Source: Ardenticatenaceae bacterium (lineage in GTDB: Bacteria; Chloroflexota; Anaerolineae; Promineifilales; Promineifilaceae). From it: a stretch of 64,000 nt of DNA. Under the pieces are notes generated by a model. That model saw only the letters and a program-made list of their open reading frames with translations, made no database searches and was not told the origin of the DNA. The stretch is taken from positions 103,733 to 167,732 of the forward strand of contig JACKBN010000013.1 of the NCBI GenBank assembly GCA_020634565.1, given 5' to 3'. Shown here piece after piece: positions 25,019-34,215 of this stretch; positions within the stretch are counted from its first letter, which is position 1, and each line of letters opens with the position of its first letter. Both the position numbers and the translations under genes were made by a program.

Positions 25019-27841
25019 CTACAAATACGGCCGTTCCCCCCTTACCTTCTCTTCCAAAACCGACAACCGCCCCTGCTTCAAAAAATACAGCACCAGATTA
25101 CGTACCAGGGCCGGTTTGCCCTCGTTGGGCCACGTTTCGATGTCGAGGCCCAGCTCAAAGCAGAGCGTGCGCAGTTCATCCATGTTGAATCGCTCCACCA
25201 TGAGTTGCCGCAGGGGACGCGCCGCTCGTTCATCTGGCGCTTCGATGCCGTCCAGCAAGGCGTACACGTCCAGCTCTACGTCATTGTCCGGGTCGTAGTG
25301 TTTGGCGATGCCGCGCGATTCCAGGTTGAGCAGCGCCCGGTAGCGCACCGCCTTGCCCGGCTGGTCCGGCAAGGGCACCCACGCTTCCGCTTCTAGCTGG
25401 GCGAAGGAGGCGTGGATTTCCGCCAGTTGGGCGCGGACGACGGCCAGCAGGTGGCGGCGCTGCGGCGTAGGGCCGTCCAGGGAGATACTGAGGCGGTTAG
25501 CGGCGGGGTCGGCGGTGATGAGGGCGCGGCAGCCGTCGCCGTGGATGACGAGGCCATTGCGCCAGCGCACGGGCTGCCCCAGTGCCGCCTGCCAGATGTG
25601 GGCGTGCAGCCGCACCATCAGCCGTGAGAGGATGGCGGCGGGCAGGATGGCATAGCGATATTCCAGCGCGGCGGGTGAACCGGCAGGCCAGGCAAAGGCG
25701 GGGCGCTCTTTGGGCAGCAGGCCAGGGATGAGGTAGCGGTCCCGGTCCAGCGGCACGCTGAGCTCAAATTTATGCATGATTTCCAGCAGGAACGGCTGCT
25801 TTTCCGGCGGGTAGCGGCGGCGGTCCAGAATGGCGTCCAGGTCGTCCAGGTGGAGCAGGCCGTTTTCTTGCAATTTGTCGGCGTTGAGGATGCGGTAGAT
25901 GCCGCCCGTGACCCATTCCGGGTTGAGGACGTGGGTGCCTGCCAGGCGGCGGTCGTCCTGAAAGTTGAGCGCCGCGCCCAGGTCGTGGAGGAAGCGAGCC
26001 AGGGTGCGCTGCGCCGCCTCGTGTTCGACGCCCGCTTCCAGGCAGAGCTGCACGTAGCTGTCGTAAGGCAGCGTGTCTTGCTTCAGGGCAGCCAGCTTTT
26101 CTTTGACCTCAAACCAGGTGAGGGGAATCCAGTCGTTGATGTGGGGCAGGGACGCCAGGGCGGATTCGACTTCCTGGCGTAGTTCAGCAATGCCTGCGCC
26201 AGTGGTGCAGGAGGTGTGGACGATGGCCTGGATGGCCGGATGTTTGAGCATGAGGCCGCGCTCGTCGAGGGTCAGGCGGCCCTGGTCGCTTTTATTGATG
26301 ACGAGGATGATGGGTGCGTCCCCGGCGAAGCTTTGCACGTGGCGCAGCCAGTAATCCAGCCGGTTGGCCGCTTCATCCTTGCGCGCTTCCAGAACCACCA
26401 GGTAGAGGCTGCGGTGCGTCAGGAAAAATTGGTGGGTGGCGTGGTAGATTTCTTGCCCACCAAAATCCCAGACGTTGACGCGTAGGCGGTTGTCGGTGGG
26501 CAGTGAACTGTCATCAGTAAGCAGTGGGATATCTACTGTTTCGTTAAGTGCTACTTCCCAGCGGTGAATATCCACGCCCACCGTTTTACCCAAATCACTG
26601 GGCGGCTGATTGTGTAAAAGGCGCTCCACGAGGGAGGTTTTGCCGACGCTGCCTTCGCCGACGAGGAGTAATTTTGTCTCGCGCAACCGACAACCAGCCT
26701 GGAAGTATGCGTTGAAAATGACCTGTGGATTACCTGGTTTGTATTTGTGACCGAGAAGTTCAATCGGTATAGGTAAAGGGTTGTGGTACAAATGAATTTC
26801 CTTCAACTTAACTAAACTACGAAGCGATATTGGCAGTGTGGTCAGTTGGTTACTGTTAAGGAAAAGCCTTTCTAATTTTGTCAATCGGGCGATTTCTGAA
26901 GGGATATCCGTCAACCTATTATTGCTAAGATCAAGCATTTGCAAATTGCTTAATTGGTCAATCTCTAAGGGTATAGACATTAACTGATTATAGTTTAAAT
27001 CAAGTATTTCTAGGTTAGCCAGTTGACAAATTTCCAAGGGCACGGCCGTTAACTGGTTGCCGCTCAGGTCAAGCCTTTGTAAATTGGTTAATTGACCAAT
27101 TTCTGGAGGGATTGTAGTTAACTGATTGTAGTAAAGATTAAGTGTTTGAAGTCTGATCAATTGACCAATCTTTGAAGGTACGGTTATCAACCGATTATTG
27201 TTGAGGTGAAGTTCTTGGAGGTTGGTTATTTGACACGCTTCTAAAGGTACAGTAGTTAACTGGTTGAGGCTAAGGTTAAGTTTCTGTAAGTTGGTCAGTT
27301 GGCCAATTTCTGATGGTACAGTGGTTAGCCGATTTGCGCCGAGATCAAGTTCTTGCAAACCGGTTAATTGGCCAATTTCTGGAGGTAAAAACTTAATATG
27401 GTTGCCGCTAAAAATTAGCGATTTCAAACTAGTAAGTTGGGTGATTCCATGTGGTAATGATGATATTTTTACGTTGGCATGAACGTTAAGTGACAAAAGG
27501 TTTGATAGCTGACTGATTTCCTGGGGCAATGATAGTAAATGGTTAGAGTTGAGGTTAAGAGATTGCAAATTAGCTAATTGGCCTATTTCCGCGGGTAGCC
27601 AAGCCAAGTGGTTGGCAGTAAGATCTAAAGATTCCAAGTTGGTTAATTGACCAATTTCCGGAGGCAATGTTGGTATTTGGTTGAACCCGAGATCAAGTGT
27701 TTGCAGAGCGGTCAACCCGATAATTTCTAAGGGGAATTCAGTAATTAACTGCTTGCGAAGACGGAGTTCTGTCCAACCTTCGCGAGCAGCGCGATCAATG
27801 AGTTGAAGGATCTCATCATGAGTCATAAAGTCGCGTGCCAT
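25019..27841 (-). CDS. LRR-Roc-COR GTPase (Roco) with C-terminal effector-associated-type domain
   Basis: The 940-residue protein has about 14 leucine-rich repeats (residues 24-360, units like IPPEIGQLTNLQRLDLSGNQ). A Roc GTPase follows with P-loop GEGSVGKTS 395-403, switch II DFGGQE 459-464 and NKSDQ 516-520. A COR dimerisation region extends to about 860. A helical tail (LRQLMVERFNMDELRTLCFE, LGLDIETWPNEGK) resembles the effector-associated/death-like domains of prokaryotic conflict systems. ATG 27841 lies one base after the stop of the type IIG gene, so the two are cotranscribed and coupled. GTP binding and nucleotide-controlled dimerisation are known for Roco proteins; a defence role is inferred from the tail and neighbour. 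A short repeat-like insert lies at 438-453 within Roc. Confidence 0.9.
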   Translation of the reverse strand: MARDFMTHDEILQLIDRAAREGWTELRLRKQLITEFPLEIIGLTALQTLDLGFNQIPTLPPEIGQLTNLESLDLTANHLAWLPAEIGQLANLQSLNLNSNHLLSLPQEISQLSNLLSLNVHANVKISSLPHGITQLTSLKSLIFSGNHIKFLPPEIGQLTGLQELDLGANRLTTVPSEIGQLTNLQKLNLSLNQLTTVPLEACQITNLQELHLNNNRLITVPSKIGQLIRLQTLNLYYNQLTTIPPEIGQLTNLQRLDLSGNQLTAVPLEICQLANLEILDLNYNQLMSIPLEIDQLSNLQMLDLSNNRLTDIPSEIARLTKLERLFLNSNQLTTLPISLRSLVKLKEIHLYHNPLPIPIELLGHKYKPGNPQVIFNAYFQAGCRLRETKLLLVGEGSVGKTSLVERLLHNQPPSDLGKTVGVDIHRWEVALNETVDIPLLTDDSSLPTDNRLRVNVWDFGGQEIYHATHQFFLTHRSLYLVVLEARKDEAANRLDYWLRHVQSFAGDAPIILVINKSDQGRLTLDERGLMLKHPAIQAIVHTSCTTGAGIAELRQEVESALASLPHINDWIPLTWFEVKEKLAALKQDTLPYDSYVQLCLEAGVEHEAAQRTLARFLHDLGAALNFQDDRRLAGTHVLNPEWVTGGIYRILNADKLQENGLLHLDDLDAILDRRRYPPEKQPFLLEIMHKFELSVPLDRDRYLIPGLLPKERPAFAWPAGSPAALEYRYAILPAAILSRLMVRLHAHIWQAALGQPVRWRNGLVIHGDGCRALITADPAANRLSISLDGPTPQRRHLLAVVRAQLAEIHASFAQLEAEAWVPLPDQPGKAVRYRALLNLESRGIAKHYDPDNDVELDVYALLDGIEAPDERAARPLRQLMVERFNMDELRTLCFELGLDIETWPNEGKPALVRNLVLYFLKQGRLSVLEEKVRGERPYL

Positions 27842-27842
27842 G

Positions 27843-30800
27843 TTACACCTCGCCGTAGGGGTATTTGGTGCTGGTTTCGATGATTTGGATTTCTTCGGGG
27901 GTGAGGTGGAAGAGGGTGTAGACGTGCTGGTTTAGCTCGGTTTCCAGGGTGATGATTTGGTGGGTGAGCTGTTGGTGCTGCTGCCGGGCGTCGGCCAAGA
28001 ACAGTTCCCAGTCGTGGCGCTCTTTGAGGGGGATGTCGCGCTTGAACACTTTTTTGATTTGGGCGCGGAAGGTGGGGAAGTCGAGGTCCCACCAGGCGGT
28101 GAGGGCGTTGTTGAGTGTGCCTTCTGGCGTGCCCAGGTCGGTGAGGATGCGGTGGCGGGTTTGTTCGTGAAGTTGGTAACGATTGCCCGCCAAACTGGTA
28201 AGCTCCATCGCCAGTTGACCAATAATCTCGTCCTTGGATTGGGTGATTTCAGGAATAGGAAGCCGACCAACAAATTGAGGCTGTGTATGATATTCCCAAA
28301 GCCCTCCACGAAATTTGTTACGCAAACAGAGTCTTGAGATCAAGGACCAAGTTACTCGCGATTGAAGAATACCCAATAGAGACGGTTTTACTTCAGGGAT
28401 GATATACCCCTTATTGTTAATATATTTTCCAGAAACATCCCAAGAAAAACGTGGTATTTTTCCTATTTCAGGCCAAAATATCTTCTGTTGATCAAAATCT
28501 TCATAGTATCCGCAAGGCCTTAGCTCCCACCAGAAATCTCCCTTATCGTACCGCTTACTAGCCCTCTGTGAATATGGCTCCAAATGTTCAGCAATGCTCG
28601 GGTGTCGTTGTTTGAATTTTAGCCAAGCCTCTTTCTCACTGAGGTTGGAACCAAAATTTTCTATGGTCCAACCAGAAGGTATTCGAATAAGCCATCTATT
28701 CTCATTAATTTGATACCATGGGCGTAAGTCGGCACCAACTACCATAGGCTTAAGAAACTGCGCACAACTTGGATCAAGCTTTACAAATTTGTCTCGCTCA
28801 TTTTTCTCAACATAGAATGCATCATTTAGACCTGTAAGAATACCGCGATACATTTTGCCCTCAACAAAATCTGCTAGAGGAATGCCACTATCTAGCAAGC
28901 GAGAAAAAATCTCCCTGAGCTTGTCTCCTTCGAGCTGCCAGCCTTCATCTGGCTGATCATTTTGTGTGACGGAGGTCTTCTTCTTGCTCAAAACAGATTC
29001 GACCAATTCTGGATTTTCACCACGCTTAAAAAAAATCGTATCAAACTGATGATCTTCAGTTGGTTTAGTTTTACGAATTACAGAAATCGCGGGAGTAACG
29101 TCTGGGGCTTCGGCAAAGGTACGATTGTTTCCCAGGTCAATCATCGTTTCAATGGTGATATTTTGACGCAAATAGGCACGTAGTTCGGTAGCGTAATTGG
29201 CCCGCAACCAACTGTTGCTGCTTATGTAGCTTGTTACACCTTCTTCCCGTAACAAATCAATCGCTAGTTTGAAGAAGTAGACAAATAGGTCTGCTGTGCC
29301 TGCATAAACCGTGTCAAAGTGGCCGCTAAAAAATGGTTTGAGCGGGGTTAGCTGTTCCTGGCGCACGTAGGGCGGGTTGCCGATGACGGCGTCAAATCCG
29401 GCGGCTGCGTGGCGGGAACGGCCGTATTCGTCAAAAAACACTTCGGGAAAGGCCAGCTCCCAATGGAAATAATCGTTGTCGGTTACGGCGGGGTGCTGCA
29501 AGAAGTGAGTGCGCTGGGCTTCGGTTAGCAAAGAGCTGCCCGGCTCGGCATTCCCCGGAAACGCCGAGTTTCCGGGGAAATCGGTGGCATGCAAATAGGC
29601 CACCAGGGCGCGATATTCTGCCGGGGTCATACCGTTGCCAAAGTAGGCGCTCACCCACAGGTCGGCCAGCTTGCGCCAGCGGGCAATGTGGGTTTGCTGC
29701 AATTCGCGCCACATCTGCTCTTTCAAATGCACATCGTCGATACTGTTGGTGGTAGCCCGTTCAATGGCCATCACCCCGCCCACCGCCAGGCCCGCATCGC
29801 GGGTGAAGGCGGATTCGTCAAACAGCGGTTGTTGGTGAGCCTCAGACCCCAAAGGTTTTGAGCCAGTACCTTTGCTGGGCAAAGAGCCTTTGGAAAACCC
29901 TTGGGGTCTTGGTGCGGTATTCAGGTCAGCCAGCCAGGCCCCGATGAGGCTGTCGCCGTGTTGCAGGTGGTGGTCCAGGAAGCTGAGCGGCTTGTCGGCA
30001 GCGGCCGTTTTGAGCCAGAGCGACAGTTTGGCCAGCTCCACGGCCATCGGGTTTTTGTCTACGCCGTAAATGCACGCCTCCACGACGCGCCGCTTCCAAT
30101 ACAACAAGTCGGTTTCACCCTCTTCTGCTGTGGCCGGTCTCCTGACCGCGCCACTTTCTTCCAACTGCGAGGTAGCTGGCTCGGCCAGAGGCCGGCCAGA
30201 GCCTTCGGGAGTGGTGTATTCATCCGTCGCCAAGGCGCGGGCCAAAAAGTTGGTGGCTTCCACCAGGAAATGACCAGAACCCATCGCCGGGTCCAGCACG
30301 TTGAGGGCCAAAATCTCCTGCACAAAGAGGGCAGCGCTTTGGCGCTGGCGTGCGGCTTCATCCAGCGATCCCGTCTGCCGTACCTGCGCCTTTACCCGCT
30401 CACGCGCCTGCTCTACCAGCGGCCCCAGCGTGTTTTCCACAATGTACTCCACAATGTAATCGGGCGTGTAGTAAGAGCCAGTCGCTTTGCGCTCCCCCTT
30501 GTCGTTGGTCAGATACAGTTCGCCCGGCTGGCGGCGGTCCAGCGGCGCGGCCTTGCTCTGGCGGGCGGGCAGCCACGTCTCCACCCCCTTCTGACGTACC
30601 GTCACCATCTCTTCCGTAGCCACGGCCACCTTGTACTCTAGCAGCCCTTCGTAGATGGAACCCAGCTGGCGCACGTCCAGAGTGCGGTAATCGACAGATT
30701 GGTAGCCCTGGAAACGGCCGTCTTCGCGCACGCGCCGGTAAGCCAGGTAATCAATCGCCTTGGCCAGCCCCCGGTCGCCCACAAAATGGCGCTCCAAAAA

Positions 30801-31961
30801 GGGATGCTGGGCTGGGTCGAACAGGCCGCCGTTGTAGCGCGGCACGCCCAGCTCAGCGTTAAATTGGGCATCACGCCCGCTAATCAGCCGGAACAGCTCT
30901 TGCAGCCGGTCCCAGCGGCGGCGGCCCGTGGTGGGCAGCCCGTCCAGCCGGTCGCGCTCCCGATTGATGTCATTGGCCAGGGTTTGCAGGCTGTACTCAT
31001 CTTTGTAGGTGGGGTTGCCCATCGGCAGCAGGGCACGGGCCTCGCCGTAAAACAAAAAGAGCAGGCGGTAAAGCAGGTAGAGGCTGTTTTGGTACACCTG
31101 GGCGCGATGGTCGGCATTTTGGGCATCCAGGCGGGCATCTCCGGCAAAAAAGCCGATGATGAGCTGCTCCAGGGAGCGGTAAGCATTGTCACGTAAATCC
31201 GCTTCCAGGGCGATGGCATACGCCTTGCTCTGGCTCAGCGCCTCATCGAGAAAGATAACGCCGCGCGCATCTGGCATAAACGCGGTTTGGTTAAAGAAAG
31301 CCCAGAAGAAGGTGGCCACCGCCAGCCCGGCGGTAGATTCTTCGGGCGCGTCCAGGGCCGCCAGCAGGTCAATCTCAAAATAAGTCTCCAACGTTCTGGA
31401 TGAATTTTTGTGGACCAGTCGCCAGAAACGGCCGTTGCTCACTACGCCCCAGGTTACCCCGCTCAGGCTCAGGTAGGTGTCAATCTGGTACATCGGGTTC
31501 TGGTCGTCAAACAGAGGCCGAATGCCGCTTTTTTTGCTCAGGTTTACCGTCCACTTTTTGGCTTCCAGCAGGGCCAGCACGTCGTTGGTGTATTGCGGCG
31601 TATTTTGGTGGGGAACGGCCGTTTGCCGCGCCGCCTCATTGGGGAACAGGGCAAAGTCTGGCTTTTTGATGTTGCGGGTCAGGCCAGGAATCGACGCTTG
31701 CCCTTCCCAGACGTGTCCCAGCTCATCCAAAATCGGCTTAATCCAGTTATCTTCCAGCTGCGATTCGTTGTAATTGGCCAACTGCGCCCGCTCTTTGCCG
31801 TACAGGTTGCGCAGCCAGGCTAAAAAGTCGGCGGCGGGTGCTTGCATGGCCCGCCAGGCGGGCGTGCGGCGCAAAACCTCCTGCAAATAATGATCGGAAA
31901 AGAGAGATTGGTTGTTGTGGGGGCTAAAACCAAGCTGTGGCTGGAATGGGGCTTCAGGCAT
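27843..31961 (-). CDS. Type IIG restriction-modification protein (Eco57I-like)
   Basis: The 1372-residue product (ATG 31961) combines nuclease and adenine methyltransferase. A PD-(D/E)XK nuclease is visible as KKPDFALF (99-106) and LLEAKK (131-136). The methylase has motif I NVLDPAMGSGHFLVE (554-568), GVDKNPMAVELAKLSLWL, and motif IV IGNPPY (860-865). A C-terminal target-recognition region ends with coiled-coil-like helices. It should methylate adenine at its site and cut unmodified DNA nearby. Three linkers between conserved parts (585-615, 683-712, 794-808) are encoded by palindromic repeats. It is followed by the Roco gene after one base. Confidence 0.9.
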   Translation of the reverse strand: MPEAPFQPQLGFSPHNNQSLFSDHYLQEVLRRTPAWRAMQAPAADFLAWLRNLYGKERAQLANYNESQLEDNWIKPILDELGHVWEGQASIPGLTRNIKKPDFALFPNEAARQTAVPHQNTPQYTNDVLALLEAKKWTVNLSKKSGIRPLFDDQNPMYQIDTYLSLSGVTWGVVSNGRFWRLVHKNSSRTLETYFEIDLLAALDAPEESTAGLAVATFFWAFFNQTAFMPDARGVIFLDEALSQSKAYAIALEADLRDNAYRSLEQLIIGFFAGDARLDAQNADHRAQVYQNSLYLLYRLLFLFYGEARALLPMGNPTYKDEYSLQTLANDINRERDRLDGLPTTGRRRWDRLQELFRLISGRDAQFNAELGVPRYNGGLFDPAQHPFLERHFVGDRGLAKAIDYLAYRRVREDGRFQGYQSVDYRTLDVRQLGSIYEGLLEYKVAVATEEMVTVRQKGVETWLPARQSKAAPLDRRQPGELYLTNDKGERKATGSYYTPDYIVEYIVENTLGPLVEQARERVKAQVRQTGSLDEAARQRQSAALFVQEILALNVLDPAMGSGHFLVEATNFLARALATDEYTTPEGSGRPLAEPATSQLEESGAVRRPATAEEGETDLLYWKRRVVEACIYGVDKNPMAVELAKLSLWLKTAAADKPLSFLDHHLQHGDSLIGAWLADLNTAPRPQGFSKGSLPSKGTGSKPLGSEAHQQPLFDESAFTRDAGLAVGGVMAIERATTNSIDDVHLKEQMWRELQQTHIARWRKLADLWVSAYFGNGMTPAEYRALVAYLHATDFPGNSAFPGNAEPGSSLLTEAQRTHFLQHPAVTDNDYFHWELAFPEVFFDEYGRSRHAAAGFDAVIGNPPYVRQEQLTPLKPFFSGHFDTVYAGTADLFVYFFKLAIDLLREEGVTSYISSNSWLRANYATELRAYLRQNITIETMIDLGNNRTFAEAPDVTPAISVIRKTKPTEDHQFDTIFFKRGENPELVESVLSKKKTSVTQNDQPDEGWQLEGDKLREIFSRLLDSGIPLADFVEGKMYRGILTGLNDAFYVEKNERDKFVKLDPSCAQFLKPMVVGADLRPWYQINENRWLIRIPSGWTIENFGSNLSEKEAWLKFKQRHPSIAEHLEPYSQRASKRYDKGDFWWELRPCGYYEDFDQQKIFWPEIGKIPRFSWDVSGKYINNKGYIIPEVKPSLLGILQSRVTWSLISRLCLRNKFRGGLWEYHTQPQFVGRLPIPEITQSKDEIIGQLAMELTSLAGNRYQLHEQTRHRILTDLGTPEGTLNNALTAWWDLDFPTFRAQIKKVFKRDIPLKERHDWELFLADARQQHQQLTHQIITLETELNQHVYTLFHLTPEEIQIIETSTKYPYGEV
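29551..29580. repeat. Palindrome TTCCCCGGAAAC inside the type IIG gene
   Basis: TTCCCCGGAAAC and GTTTCCGGGGAA pair perfectly around GCCGA. It codes for NSAFPGNAEPG in the protein. The same stem forms the terminator at 6701-6743, so a spacer-type hairpin sits in frame in a coding sequence. Confidence 0.85.
29844..29909. repeat. Palindrome AGACCCCAAAGGTTTT inside the type IIG gene
   Basis: AGACCCCAAAGGTTTT at the left and AAAACCCTTGGGGTCT at the right form 16-base arms with one mismatch; the inner parts pair partly as well. It encodes the linker RPQGFSKGSLPSKGTGSKPL. A related palindrome, AGACCTCAGAGGTTT, lies in a spacer at 45608-45640. Confidence 0.85.
30129..30210. repeat. Palindromic pair inside the type IIG gene
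   Basis: TGTGGCCGGT...ACCGCGCCAC is followed 25 bases later by the palindromic GGCTCGGCCAG/CCGGCCAGAGCC. It codes for a Ser/Glu/Ala linker just after methylase motif I. The first half matches the spacer element at 24092-24118. Confidence 0.7.
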
Positions 31962-32755
31962 AAGGCACAATTCTCCAACATCGGGCGGTTCGCGACGCGC
32001 CCTTACCATTTTTGCGCCCCAGGCAAAGCAGTCCGCCCGGCGCGTGCTTCTATAATAATTCAGCCGGAAGAAAAAGAAAACCGATTATAAGCAGTTGATG
32101 ATTGGTAGGGGCGACCCGGCGGGTCGCCCCTACGCACAGGTGCCCCGTTTGACGACCTTCGTGCAGTTGCAACAGAGCAAACCAATCCATTTGTCGCTGT
32201 TGGCGCGGTTGCAGGTACCCGGCATAACGCGCCGCCAGAGGTTGGCGGGCCGGAAAGTAAGCCATTGAGGTCCCAAAACGATGAGGGCTGGCAAAACCAA
32301 CACCCCATTCAACGTAAAATTGACAGTTTTTTGGCGAAAAACGGCCGTTTGTGGCCAAAAAGGGTGCGTGTTCCAGTCGCCCAACGCTTTTTTAAGCCTC
32401 GTTTGGGGGCTTGTGGGGCCAACAATGGCGTCAATAAGGCCCGTTTGCTTGTTTGTTGGCGCGCAAGCTGTCAATTGAACGTTCTTTTGGTATCGGTTTT
32501 GCCAACAACTGTCGTTTATGCCCCCAAAGTCCTCTTTTCAAGCGAAACAATCTTTTTTAGACTGCTTTTCAATTCAGTTTTTTGTTTAAGCGCTGCCAGC
32601 GCCGGGGGAAAATCCCCATACGATACAATTCAATCAGTGGTACAGACCGGGCAGGTCTGTAGGGGCAGGTCTCAGACCTGCTCCCTACGGTCTACCTGTA
32701 TAGTTAGCGGCAGCGCTTGCCAGGGGATTCGCTTAGAACCCAAAGGATAGTTCTT
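31962..32755. other. Repeat-rich divergent spacer, no confident gene
   Basis: These 794 bases separate the type IIG operon from a plus-strand gene. They include a GGGCGGTTCGCGACGCGCCC half-module at about 31982, the TAGGGGCGACCC palindrome at 32105-32133, two copies of a GCAGGTCTG hairpin at 32643-32688, and one ACGGCCGT at 32342. Minus-strand open frames of 100-114 codons between 32050 and 32474 overlap each other in different frames and match no family. One is Cys-rich near its end (LLCCNCTKVV), so a decayed gene is possible. Confidence 0.5.
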
Positions 32756-33514
32756 ATGTTACGCGTTCAATTTAACAATGGTGCGCCCCTGCGCATCAAG
32801 CTGCCCCGTGCCAATACCAAACAAGCCGTTCTGGACCTGGCGCAGGCGTTTGTGGCCTATGAAGCCACCCGCCCCGAAGCCAGCCGCACGCCCTACACCG
32901 CCCGGATAGAAACGGCCGTTACCGCCGCCCTGGCTGCCCAGGATGCCGCTCAGGATCAAGAAGCGGCCCGCAAGGCCGCGTCAGAAGCGCTAAAGCGTAC
33001 CGAGCAGGCCGTTCGGCGGACGGTGCGCCAGCTGCGCAGCCTGCTGGCGGGTCATTTTGCGGCCACGCCAGAACGGGCGCAGGCGTGGGGTTTTTACGTG
33101 CGCCAGACGGGGCGCAGCGCCGGGCAAATTCTCATGCCTCAGGCCCGCCCGGAACTACTGGCCTGCCTCAATGAGTACATCGCCACAGAAACGGCCCGGC
33201 CTGAAGCCGAGCGGTTCACCCAGCCACCGCTGGCCGAGGTAGTGACCCTGCGTGATAACCTGGTGCAGCAGCAGCAAAGTCGTAATCAGGCCCACCAAAG
33301 CCGCCTGCAAGAAAACGGCCGTAGCAGCAACCTGAATGCGCAGCTATTTGAAGATCTGCGGCTGGCGTTAACTTATTTGATGGTGGTGGAATTTGCCGGG
33401 GAACCAGACCGAATGCTGGCTCAGTGGGGCTTTGAAGTGGTGGCCCGCAGCCGCACCACCCGTGAGGATGCTAGCGAACCCAGCCCGGAAGGAAGTGTGC
33501 CGGAGGCAGTGTAG
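32756..33514 (+). CDS. Unrecognised helical protein
   Basis: ATG 32756 with AAGGAT upstream gives 252 residues. The protein is mostly charged helix with two Ala/Gln/Arg-rich stretches (AAQDAAQDQEAARKAASEAL; LVQQQQSRNQAHQSRLQENG) that suggest coiled coils. A conserved-looking centre AWGFYVRQTGRSAGQILMP and a late QWGFEVVARSRTT are also visible. No signal peptide, membrane helix or catalytic motif is seen. It diverges from the type IIG/Roco operon across 794 bases of repeats. A structural or DNA-associated role is conceivable but not supported. Confidence 0.7.
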   Translation: MLRVQFNNGAPLRIKLPRANTKQAVLDLAQAFVAYEATRPEASRTPYTARIETAVTAALAAQDAAQDQEAARKAASEALKRTEQAVRRTVRQLRSLLAGHFAATPERAQAWGFYVRQTGRSAGQILMPQARPELLACLNEYIATETARPEAERFTQPPLAEVVTLRDNLVQQQQSRNQAHQSRLQENGRSSNLNAQLFEDLRLALTYLMVVEFAGEPDRMLAQWGFEVVARSRTTREDASEPSPEGSVPEAV

Positions 33515-33897
33515 GTTTAGCAAGCAAAAATTGGCCACAGAGAACACAGAGGATTTTGAGGAATTATTTTTTATCGTGATTTCTTTGTGCAAGCTGGAGC
33601 CTTTTTGTTTACGAAACTTGAGCCAACAAGTCTGCCCTCTGCCCACATCTTCAATTGTCTTTTCGAACAAAGTGAGAAATCTTTCCACTATCTCTAGCTG
33701 ACTTTTTACCAAAGTTGAAAGATTTCTCGCCAAAAAACGGCTCGAAAAGACAAGTAAAAGTGGTTTGCTAAGCGTAAATGGTTGTCTTCAAAGATTGGGC
33801 AGCAAAAGCCATACAAGAAAAACATGAATCTGAGGAATGAACTACCGCCGCCAAGTTCTCTGTGAACTCTGTGGCTAATATTTGGACAGAAGCTAAG
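33515..33897. other. Intergenic stretch of dispersed repeats
   Basis: The 383 bases contain GGCCACAGAGAACACAGAGG at about 33531, an inverted pair GAGAAATCTTTC (33671) / GAAAGATTTCTC (33718) and a TCTGTGAACTCTGTGGC run near 33860. A minus-strand open frame through the first half is composed mainly of these repeats, so no gene is called. Confidence 0.6.
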
Positions 33898-34137
33898 TCA
33901 AACGACTTCTACCTTATGGCGCGGGTTTTTGTCTACCAGCAGCCAGCGCAGGGTGCCGGGCTGCAAAACCAGCTCGCGCACCTCGTCTCCCGGCAGCATG
34001 ATGAGGACGTGACGGCCGTTTTCATCCCCCCACTGCCGCCCCTGACCCACCGGCAGCCAACGGCCGTTTAGCAGCACCTTCTTAATTTGCACCGAACCAT
34101 CCTGGCCAAAACTGCAATCTACGCCAACTTTTTGCAT
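33898..34137 (-). CDS. Small uncharacterised protein
   Basis: The 79-residue product has no recognised domain. It looks like a compact beta-rich protein (QIKKVLLNGRWLPVGQ, GRHVLIMLPGDEVRELVL, TLRWLLVDK) with a single Cys. Its start, MQKVGVDCSF, is preceded by AAGGGG. It sits between repeat regions upstream of a glycosyltransferase gene on the same strand. Codon use is like that of its neighbours, and two ACGGCCGT sites fall in it, which suggests a resident gene. Function is unknown. Confidence 0.6.
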   Translation of the reverse strand: MQKVGVDCSFGQDGSVQIKKVLLNGRWLPVGQGRQWGDENGRHVLIMLPGDEVRELVLQPGTLRWLLVDKNPRHKVEVV

Positions 34138-34147
34138 GAGGGAAACC

Positions 34148-34213
34148 CCTTGTAATTGAGTAATTAGTAAATGGGCTATTGCTCAATTGCTAATTACAAA
34201 TTACCAATTACCT
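34148..34213. repeat. AT-rich inverted repeat (TAATTAGTAAT type)
   Basis: TTGTAATTGAGTAATTAGTAA and a complementary run AATTGCTAATTACAAATTACC fill the spacer. A related element is at 47836-47894. Confidence 0.7.
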
Positions 34214-34215
34214 GA

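Noticed and set aside
24548..25035. Regularly spaced repeats that might be a CRISPR array
   Set aside because: The period is about 203 bases and the between-repeat DNA is itself repeated, so there are no unique spacers and no cas genes nearby.
24499..25188. A long plus-strand open frame of 229 codons
   Set aside because: It is a translation of the 203-base tandem repeats and runs antisense into the Roco gene. The repeated segments and lack of any family make it an artefact.
26800..27760. Regular 69-base periodicity
   Set aside because: It is the coding sequence of leucine-rich repeats (23 residues each), not a DNA-level repeat element.
32050..32474. Two overlapping minus-strand open frames upstream of the type IIG gene
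   Set aside because: They are in different frames, match no family and run into palindromic repeats. A decayed gene cannot be excluded, but no gene is called.
33368..33733. Minus-strand open frame of 121 codons
   Set aside because: It is made largely of dispersed repeats and overlaps the end of a supported gene on the other strand.
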